A DNA stretch of 64,000 nt from Eunapius fragilis (taxonomy: Eukaryota > Porifera > Demospongiae > Spongillida > Spongillidae): NCBI GenBank assembly GCA_963681505.1, contig OY811982.1, forward strand, positions 3,802,000 through 3,865,999, in the 5' to 3' direction. The notes under the pieces are model-generated. The model was given only the letters and a program-made list of their open reading frames with translations. It searched no databases and was not told where the DNA came from. The position numbers were made by a program, and so were the translations under genes. How positions within the stretch are numbered: position 1 is the stretch's first letter; every line of letters begins with the position of its first letter. Below are positions 57,097 through 64,000 of this stretch, piece after piece.

Positions 57097-57407
57097 GATG
57101 TGCTGGTTTGAAGCTTGCACTAGGGGCAACATTACGGGGCTTGTCCCCAATCAGACGAAGCCCTTGGGAAGGTCTGAGACGAAGGCCACGTGATCACTCT
57201 AGATGAGTGCCCCTCTAGCGGGGGTGGGTCACCAGAAATGGGCCTGGGGAAGGTGCGCTGTAGAAGACTCTAACAGCGTTAGAGGATGCACCTGCGCCTT
57301 GCCCCACAGGTTGAAACCAGGCCCACGGTCAGCGATTGGAGTCCAATCTGCAAGGTGTCACTATCAGTGACGTAACTCAATTCAGACTACTCTCAAACCA
57401 GTACATC
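57097..57407 (+). ncRNA. RPPH1: RNase P RNA (H1-type)
   Basis: The catalytic RNA of nuclear RNase P, which trims tRNA 5' leaders. CR-I is present as CCCTTGGGAAGGTCTGAGAC (57161-57180), and CR-V as CAATTCAGACTACTCTC (57379-57395). These are the two universally conserved arms that form the P4 pseudoknot, with GGTCTGA pairing to TCAGACT. The ends pair in a 15-bp P1 helix: GATGTGCTGGTTTGA (57097-57111) with TCAAACCAGTACATC (57393-57407). An internal P12-like hairpin GGTGCGCTGT...ACAGCG...GATGCACC, an ACGGTCAGCGATTGGAGTCC block and a short GTCAC/GTGAC stem before CR-V also match the eukaryotic layout. Length is about 311 nt against 341 in human. A TATA box upstream and a T5 terminator just after the 3' end fit a Pol III unit. 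Exact 5' and 3' ends are estimated from P1 pairing. Confidence 0.93.
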
Positions 57408-57408
57408 A

Positions 57409-57413
57409 TTTTT
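57409..57413 (+). terminator. Pol III T-run terminator
   Basis: Five Ts follow the end of the RNase P RNA P1 helix by one base, as expected for Pol III termination. Confidence 0.7.
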
Positions 57414-58186
57414 GTTTATATAACATTGTATGCTTATAGAACTTATATAGTTATCCGCGCCAGGGGTGGGCACAATTTGCGTGTGGAGTGCATTTGTAAA
57501 CGCAAAAGTTGGGTATCTGATTATACCAGGACAAATTAGAAGTGCCCCAAACGGACGGTTCAATATAAAGTCACAAACCTATATGGTAGAAATGGCTAAA
57601 ACTACACGTACAGGCAGAAAGAAAGTGTTGGTTGACTTTAGTACAGATTACTACTGTTCATCTTCTGCCCATGTTGACATGATGTGCATACACTGTGTAA
57701 AGACGGCTGTAATATGCACTAGCTATTCCTTGAAAATGTGTTTTAAGAGGTAAACTTTAGTATGTACGTATACTGAATGCAACACTATAAGTTATAACAT
57801 TAGACGCATGTGGTGAGCTAGGATTTTTATTTCAGCATGTTTAATGAATACAGAGGTGAAAAAATAAAAATGATTTGTTGCTTGTAATGCTAGCACTATA
57901 CACATGTAATAGCATGATGCACATGCATGCTTGTGTACAGGTATATACATGCAGCAGGTCCTGTACCATCATTGTACATTACATGTAGTCAATTATGCCA
58001 CGAAGAGCTCATGACAAAATTTACGCTGATCCATTATATCTGTAATACAGTGTACTTTCTCCAAGAAAAAAAAAGGGTGAGCTCAAACAAACACAACAAT
58101 AAAAACCATTTTTATAACACTATGAGATTGACACAGCATTATGACACATGACAATGCCATTAATTATTTACGATTCAGCCAAACTG
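57414..58186. other. gap between RNase P RNA and SLC26 paralogue
   Basis: No supported gene. TTTATT at 57826-57831 reads AATAAA on the minus strand, 356 bp beyond the stop codon of the minus-strand SLC26 paralogue, and could be its polyadenylation signal. The plus-strand open frame at 57466-57753 has no recognisable motif. Confidence 0.45.
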
Positions 58187-58814
58187 CTATTGAGATGATG
58201 CTTGTCCACCATTGCCTACAGTTTCGTCAGACACTGTTTGTAGTTCTATATTCTCTTCTTCCACCTATATACGGGTAAATAAGAAGTATCAGTAATAAAA
58301 CTGAGCTAAAAAGAAAGAAGTATCAGTAATAAAATTGAGCGAAAACTGCACCTTCTGCTTGTCTTGTTTGTCATTCTGTTGTTCAGGTTGTGTGTGGGTG
58401 ACCTGCAATGTGTAGGTTTAAAAAAAAATTTGATATGATGATATGGTATAACTTACTAATCTTGTGGCATGTTGAGCAAAATCAATTGCATCCTGAATGG
58501 TTGGAAATAGCCATTCCTTTCCAAATTTTTTGTAGAATCCGGCTCTACCCAGCATGTCTCTGTTTTGCTCTAGTGTACAAAGAATATATTAACATGCCAG
58601 AGCGCTGTATATGTGCATGGGTATAATAATATGGAGATAGAGTGGGAATACATCGCAAAAATGGGAGGGCTTAAATGGTTCAGAATAACAGACTACCAGG
58701 GTCACAATGCACTGAATCCAAGATTATGCAATGTAAAAAAAAACAGAAGCAAAACTTACTTGTCATTGCAGCCAGAAGTACTTGAATCCCAATATTGTCA
58801 AAATCATTGGCTAC
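58187..58814 (-). CDS. second SLC26-family transporter, last four exons (partial)
   Basis: Exons in transcription order are 58760-58814, 58457-58557, 58352-58402 and 58187-58264, all with GT-AG borders and matching phases. They encode the end of a STAS domain (VANDFDNIGIQVLLAAMT, then MLGRAGFYKKFGKEWLF and IQDAIDFAQHATRL) and a polar tail ending in a TAG stop. The same segment of the complete SLC26 gene at 43-55 kb reads [17 protein letters not shown] with [14 protein letters not shown]. The first exon here is 55 nt and starts in phase 0, exactly like exon 17 of that gene, and later junction phases agree too. The acceptor of the second exon is AG in cagAG/AC. Upstream exons are not visible between 58.8 and 64 kb. 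They may lie beyond the window across a long TE-filled intron, or this may be a truncated copy. Confidence 0.8.
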
Positions 58815-60516
58815 CTGAAAAAAAAAAAAAAGAAGTGTACATGTACAGCAAAAGCAGTGAATGTATGGTAGCACAGTCGCAAGTAATTCGCGTTCTAAAC
58901 ATGGTAGGCAGGCTACAACATCTTTTCTCCACTTTCCATTGCAAGAAAAAGGTGGTGACACCTGCAATGAAATGTATGACTAATACAAAAAATCCGTGTC
59001 TCATAGCTCTGTGATTGACAGCCCAATTTGTAGCCAATGTACACATGTATATAAGACGAAAATCTAAATTTCCAAACAAAGCAGAGTCATGTACTGTATA
59101 AATGAGTATTCTTTGACCAATAACACTGTGGTATTGCAGAAAACCCATTAATGGAATGAAAATAACAAGAGACTTCCATTTCCAAATAAGATTTTTTACA
59201 CAGAACATGTCAACTCTGGCATTAGATCTATTTTCCTGTACACATTGGGTCATACAGATCCTATATGGCCATACCAGGGTTCATATAGCATTTTATAGAA
59301 TGTTTTAAAGACTTCTCAATGACTTCAAGTACCAAGCCTAGCTGTTTTCACGGATGATATATCACAACATTACACCCATACATGTATGCACATGCAATCA
59401 GTATACATTTTGATTGTCCTTTACAGTATTCTGAAACAACACGCTAAAAAACTATAAACTAATGCAGCGCGCAGATAGCAGTGATAATGACGAATGAAAT
59501 CAAACCAAGATGAAAAATGCAAAAGCAAAGATGATTGAGCAGGGAAGCAGCAGTATGGAAAGAGGGTGGGATATGCATGAACAACTTAATAAATATATTC
59601 AAAACTACAGCATGCTATCTGCACTTACAAGGCTTCAAGCATGCCAGTAAGGAAGTATTATACAAGTTGTAATCAAGGCAGCACTTGCACTTTCAAAGAC
59701 TTTGATGGGACTACTAAATATCATAGATTATCAAGGCTTTGATAACGGTATGCCGAAACTCCAGGGTTTTTAACAATTTCCAAGGTTTGTACAAAACACC
59801 CTGCCTCATATAGCACAGACCAGCTGTTGAATTGGTTGTTTATTTAGGACATTACAAGAACCCTGAATGGATCAGGTGACATAGAACAAGAGATTCACTA
59901 TTTACATCTCAATAGGGTAGTTGAACCAATCATACGGCTCCATAATTTAGAGAAGGCACTATGGTCACTCTCTGGCCTCTCAGCTAAGTGGGAGGGCTCA
60001 TAGTGGGTGCTTGCTGCACTACCGCAGAGAGTATGACACCATTATGGCCCACTGAAATTGTATTCATATATGGTGGCATGTAAGAGGAAACTAACCGAGA
60101 GTTTTATGTACAATGTACGTGATCTGTCTTATGGCAGCATAAAACAGTCGTGCAAATGATATAAGTGATCGGGATCAAACAGATGAGGAATAGGATTTGT
60201 CGTCAGCATGAAAAATTCGTCCATTTTAAAAATAGTATCTGAATCCCATTTTGCTCATATCAGAATTTAATCATAGACTGACCAATTGTGACTTAAATCA
60301 CAAAATATTGATTTAGGTAACAATACACTTCAATGAAAAAAAATGACAAAATTTGAATAACAAACTGTGATTTTGAAACTTCCCTAATCTACGGGATGCA
60401 TGTGTGCTCTCATGAAATATAAACACTTGCCTATGCATACGTTTTACTATACATGGCACTCTCTGTACACAATCATGTTTTCATAATGACTGGATGAATG
60501 TCCTGTCAATGGAAGA
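58815..60516. other. AT-rich DNA, probable intron of the SLC26 paralogue
   Basis: I see no exon with SLC26 or other similarity on either strand. If the minus-strand SLC26 paralogue is intact this is part of its intron. A minus-strand open frame at 58804-59253 is hydrophobic but runs through the exon-17-like acceptor and is not supported. Confidence 0.4.
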
Positions 60517-60549
60517 TTGACTGGACATTTAGCTAAAACGGGTGGTCAA

Positions 60550-61104
60550 AGCATGTGTGATTGTGCAATATTTGTATACTCAGCACCAACATTAACTCCA
60601 TGTCGTGCCTCCAGCTCACATAATACTGGGTACTTGTTAAAAGATAGCTTTTTGACAGCAATAAAATGGGGTATGTTGAACTTTACCCGTAACTTAGCCA
60701 TGCCATTATCAGGAATTAGAGCTTTGGCAATTGGAGCACATGTGGAGGGACCTTCTCTATGAGCTATGGCCTGCTGTTTTGTCAACCATGGCATGCTTGT
60801 TGTTGGTCAGTACCTGTGTGGTCTTGAATGTTGGTGATGCGAACTGATTCGGTTCCTACGAACCACTATCACTGAAGTTTCGTCTTCCAGTGATGTTCTT
60901 CTCAAACGTTGTGCACATTGAACACTTCAGTGCTGTTACGTTCTTTCCTCCAACTCTGCCGACCTCACATTGAAGCCAGGTAAGCATCTTGAATTCCTTG
61001 TCAAACTCCTTTTGCCACTTCTGGAACGTGTCGTGATAAACATTTCTTTGTTTCACTTCACTTTCCTCACGCACATCATCTGCTTCAGATATTATTTTCT
61101 TCAT
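60550..61104 (-). pseudogene. hAT-related TTF-type zinc-finger protein relic
   Basis: On the minus strand the segment 61104-60856 reads KWQKEFDKEFKMLTWLQCEV with LKCSMCT and GRRNFSDSG. This is the TTF-type zinc finger start found in ZNF862/C17orf113-like, hAT-derived proteins. After a stop (frameshift near 60865) come SVRITNIQDHTGTDQQQA and, after another frame change, LTKQQAIAHREGPSTCAPIA and KYPVLCELEARHGVNVG. The order is as in that family, but at least two frame breaks make it non-functional. The dimerisation part of the transposase is missing. Confidence 0.65.
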
Positions 61105-61398
61105 GATGTCGCATAACGAGGCACTTACTTGGAGGTTTGCACGCTACAAAATCAAAACGCTAGTCAATAGAAGACTTGTACTTAGATGTGTAAAAGGTAA
61201 TCATAAAGATTATTATTACTTTATCAATCGTAGCGCTTGTAACAAAAGGTAGATTGTGTTATTATTATTTCTTTTGTACTAAGAACCTGCTATTACCATA
61301 GTAACTCAAATACAAACCGAGATACAAACTGCGGTTTATAATAAAGACCAAAACGGTACCTGTGTGATTATTTTGATACAAAACATCGCATTTCTCAG

Positions 61399-61812
61399 TA
61401 AGTGCAAATGTAGAACCCTTTATTGTATGAATTTTGCTATCATTGGTGGACATGCAGAACTAATTTCCAAACCATATGTTATTTCGCTCTTCGCCCCACA
61501 AAGTCATTCATTACATCACATCTACAAGTCAGTGTGGTACCCGATAATTGGAGAGCGACTAGCTGTCTACATTGAAAGAGGCAATATACATGACAGACAT
61601 GCAACGAGACTCTGTTAACGTCGGTCACGTTCCATGAAAAGTCTCCAAAGTGTTCAAAGGCTTTCTATTTCACGGAGGTGACGTTGTATGTGAAATAATG
61701 GGAGGTCGAAAACGTGGGAATGGATTGGAGGTCCCTTGTGTTTACCACTTTAAGGGAAAGGACAAGATTATTATTAGACTTGTGCAACTTCTAAAGAGAT
61801 TAACTCTATGAG
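61399..61812 (+). pseudogene. HIRAN-like domain relic
   Basis: The first frame reads HHIYKSVWYPIIGERLAVYI and ERGNIHDRHAT, and after a +1 shift near 61610 the family continues as VNVGHVP, FKGFLFHGGDVVCEIMGG and GLEVPCVYHFKGKDKIIIRL. A stop (TGA) replaces the usual arginine after VGHVP. This matches a HIRAN-like module that I know from many invertebrate TE-associated proteins. Its first ~170 bp recur inverted at the window end (63672-64000), on the other side of the pogo-type relic. Confidence 0.6.
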
Positions 61813-62269
61813 TGAAATATGCATGTACCTGTACATGCGATTCACTACTTAACTCATTACATACCGCGTGCATGTATAGGTGTATATATACCAGTGCACT
61901 GAATCAACCATGCATACTATGTACATGTATGTCGAAGTACGCTTATCAGGTGTCATATCACATCTTCATGCATTAGAGATTCATGCATGCAACAATTTGT
62001 TTGAGTTTTTCTGTAAGAGGTTAAAATAGACTCTTTTGTTACAGTTCATGCATACATGTCTAGACTGTCTGGGCCCTATGTCTTTGCTCACTACAGTAGT
62101 ACATCACTTTCATGTCAAAAAGGAAGTATACGAAATTGTGAGTTGCGCAATGACCCGACACTGAAAGCAATCGCTCGATTGCAAAGGAGCTTCATATTGA
62201 TGAGAGACAAGTACATGATTGGAGGCGCCAGAAATCGAAATTAATAACCCTTGTTGGATCTGGAAAGCA

Positions 62270-63346
62270 TACTAATGGCAAAAGACGCAGGTTAGGTGGT
62301 GGTGGGAAAAAAGTTAAGTACAAGGAAGGAGAAATTTCAGAATGGGTACTGTCGCAACGCAGGAGAAGTCCTTATGAGTTACAAGTACATAGAGGAGAAG
62401 GCAAAGCAAATAATAGGAGATCCAAACTTCAAAGCTAGTCAAGGATGGGTGTCAGGATTCATTGACCGCTGGGGATTCCCATTAAGGAAGAAAATAACCG
62501 TTAGGCAGTAATTGTCATCTAAACTTACACTCAAGGTTTCAGTTTTGTAAGCCAGTGCAAAAAAAGCACCATTACTTTTGCACCATCTTGCATTAGCAAC
62601 ATGGATGAGACTGCTATTTGGTACGACATGCCTGGTGCTACAACCATCGCAGTAAAAGGTACACATTGTTCTGCTGTTGACGACGGGACATGAAAAGCAG
62701 CACATGACAGTGTGCCTTGCAGCTATGGCCAAGGGACGTAAAATAAAACCCCTTGTTGTGTTTAAAGGCAAGCGTTTCCAAAAGAGCTCAAGGGTGTAAA
62801 TGATGCTATCATAAAGCTTTCACCAAATGGGTGGATGAATGAGGACCTATAACATTGCAGTGGATCAAAGATGTATGGGGAGAATCAGAAGAGAGGCGGG
62901 TGCTTTTATGGGACTCCCACTGGTGCAATATCACTGAACTAGTTGAGGATGCTCTCCTGGAAAAAACACAGATGTCATCATTGCTCCTGGAGGATGCACC
63001 AAAATATTTCAACCAGCTGATGTATTCTGGAATGTTCCTTTTAAGAGTAAGTATCGGAAGCACTATGACTATTGGCTAGCACAAGGAGACTGGCCAATAA
63101 CACCTGCTGGAAATCCACAAGCTCCAAAAGCACTCATGGTGAAATGGGTAGTTGAAGCATGGAAGGCAATCTCCACTGAAGTTATCATTATAGATCATTT
63201 GCTGCTTGTGGCACAACCGCCAGTAGCCCCCTTGTCTTAGGGCTTTCCAGAGCAGCAAATGGTGCATACTGTGAAATTCAAATAGCTACACCAAAGAGAT
63301 CCAAGTGTAGGAGAGGAAGAAAGTCTGAGTGTATTAGACTCAAATA
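62270..63346 (+). pseudogene. pogo/Tigger-type (CENP-B-like) DDE transposase relic
   Basis: A CENP-B-type DNA-binding segment is seen as KRRRLGGGGKKVKYKEGE, then IEEKAKQIIGDPNFKASQGW and GFPLRKKITVRQ (to 62514). The DDE domain follows: NMDETAIWYDMPG with the first aspartate at 62604, TTGHEKQHMTV, IKPLVVFKGK, then WIKDVWGESEERR and LLWDS with the second aspartate at 62912. Next come APGGCTK and FQPADVFWNVPFKSKYRK with the third aspartate at 63019, and the C-terminal WPITPAGNPQAPKALMVKW. Several frameshifts (near 62380, 62515-62600, 62690, 62780-62850, 62960 and 63205) disrupt it, so it cannot encode active transposase. The chemistry would be cut-and-paste at TA, as for Tc1/mariner relatives. 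Confidence 0.85.
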
Positions 63347-63510
63347 AGCATCTGTCCTCTTTAGTGGCTGTGACACTGACATTGATTGAATTTACATTCA
63401 TGGTAGCAAAGTACTTTTTTGTAATATCATGAAAGGGGCTTTAAAGCTTTAAATGCCCCCCCCCCAAGCATACTGCAGATCAGTCACTGGACATATGTAT
63501 TGCCTCTTAA

Positions 63511-63655
63511 CACAGCAAAAAAAAAAAAAGACGGAAATCATAGTTTGATTTCACAAGTGATCTGTTATTTCATATCTGTACCAGTTTCGATACAGATATG
63601 AAATAACAGGTCAAATGAAAATATGATTTGCGTCTTTTTTTGTTTCATTGCTGTG
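63511..63655. mobile_element. 145-bp palindromic MITE
   Basis: The whole element is one hairpin: CACAGCAAAAAAA at the left against TTTTTTTGTTTCATTGCTGTG at the right, with AAATAACAG/CTGTTATTT and TACAGATA/TATCTGTA closing on a 10-nt loop near 63576-63585. It interrupts the inverted HIRAN-like copy. No clear target duplication is visible. Confidence 0.75.
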
Positions 63656-63671
63656 TGCAATGCAGACAGCT

Positions 63672-64000
63672 AGTCACTCGTCGCTCTCCAATTATCGGGT
63701 GCCACAATGACTTGTAGATGTGATGGCCACAAAGCTGTTGAAGTCCACAGTAGACATAAAGTGAATCGCTTACATAAAGTGTATTAAACTTTTGCTCAGT
63801 GTTGGTGAATCCTATATCTAACCCTTGTCAGGATCACTTTCTCTGAATCGCTGATTGAAAAGGAAAAGGAGGTGTCGGTTACCCGATGTAATGAATGACT
63901 TTGTGGGGTGAGGAGCGAAATGTATGGTTTGGAAATTAGTTGTGCATGTCCATCAATGATAAAGTAATTCATACAATAAAGGGTTCTACATTTGCACTTA
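63672..64000 (-). repeat. inverted, interrupted copy of the 61.4-kb HIRAN-like segment
   Basis: Read on the minus strand from 64000, this starts TAAGTGCAAATGTAGAACCC and follows 61399-61570 closely. An insertion of about 165 bp lies between TTCATTACATC and CATCTACAAGTC, and the copy ends near GCGACGAGTGACTAGCTGTC. The repeat runs off the window end. Together with 61399-61570 it brackets the pogo-type relic as an inverted repeat. Confidence 0.8.

Noticed and set aside
56731..57150. 139-codon minus-strand open frame
   Set aside because: No recognisable domain, and its start overlaps the 5' part of the RNase P RNA gene on the other strand.
58804..59253. 149-codon hydrophobic minus-strand frame
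   Set aside because: It reads through the polypyrimidine tract and acceptor of the SLC26 paralogue exon and has no family match.

Overview
The window is nuclear DNA of an animal. Protein-coding genes are split by many GT-AG introns (as short as about 51-75 bp), have signal peptides and metazoan multidomain architectures, and sit among microsatellites and DNA-transposon relics. The gene set (V-ATPase accessory subunit S1, Rab9-effector kelch protein, Ig-superfamily receptor, noggin-like cystine-knot protein, two SLC26 anion transporters, RNase P RNA) together with the compact introns suggests an early-branching marine invertebrate. A demosponge is my best guess; that is inference, and a cnidarian or other invertebrate is not excluded.

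Layout. 0-8 kb: a decayed Ulp1-like protease/PHD-finger relic, an intronless NNMT/PNMT-type methyltransferase, then three related TIR transposons (0.9-1.2 kb), two with perfect 7-bp target duplications, and a duplicated 157-bp unit. 8.35-22.7 kb: a head-to-head pair, ATP6AP1 (Ac45) on the minus strand (9 exons) and RABEPK on the plus strand (7 exons), sharing a 135-bp intergenic promoter. 23.2-26.7 kb: a type I membrane protein with four Ig domains and a tail holding an array of NPAF motifs. 27.9-31.5 kb: a second kelch-repeat gene. 33.2-39.9 kb: a secreted noggin-like protein in six exons, probably using one GC-AG intron. 43.1-55.0 kb: a complete 20-exon SLC26/STAS transporter. 57.1-57.4 kb: a Pol III-type RNase P RNA gene. 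58.2-58.8 kb: the last four exons of a second, convergent SLC26 paralogue. 60.5-64 kb: relics of hAT-type, HIRAN-like and pogo-type elements.

Exon models were built by hand. For each spliced gene I checked that splice phases match across every intron and that the summed coding length is a multiple of three. ATP6AP1 and RABEPK both concern acidic endosomal traffic, so their shared promoter is functionally suggestive. The two SLC26 genes share exon lengths and phases at their 3' ends and face each other around the RNase P RNA gene. Introns and intergenic DNA carry many fold-back elements, MITEs, minisatellites and very long G/C homopolymers.
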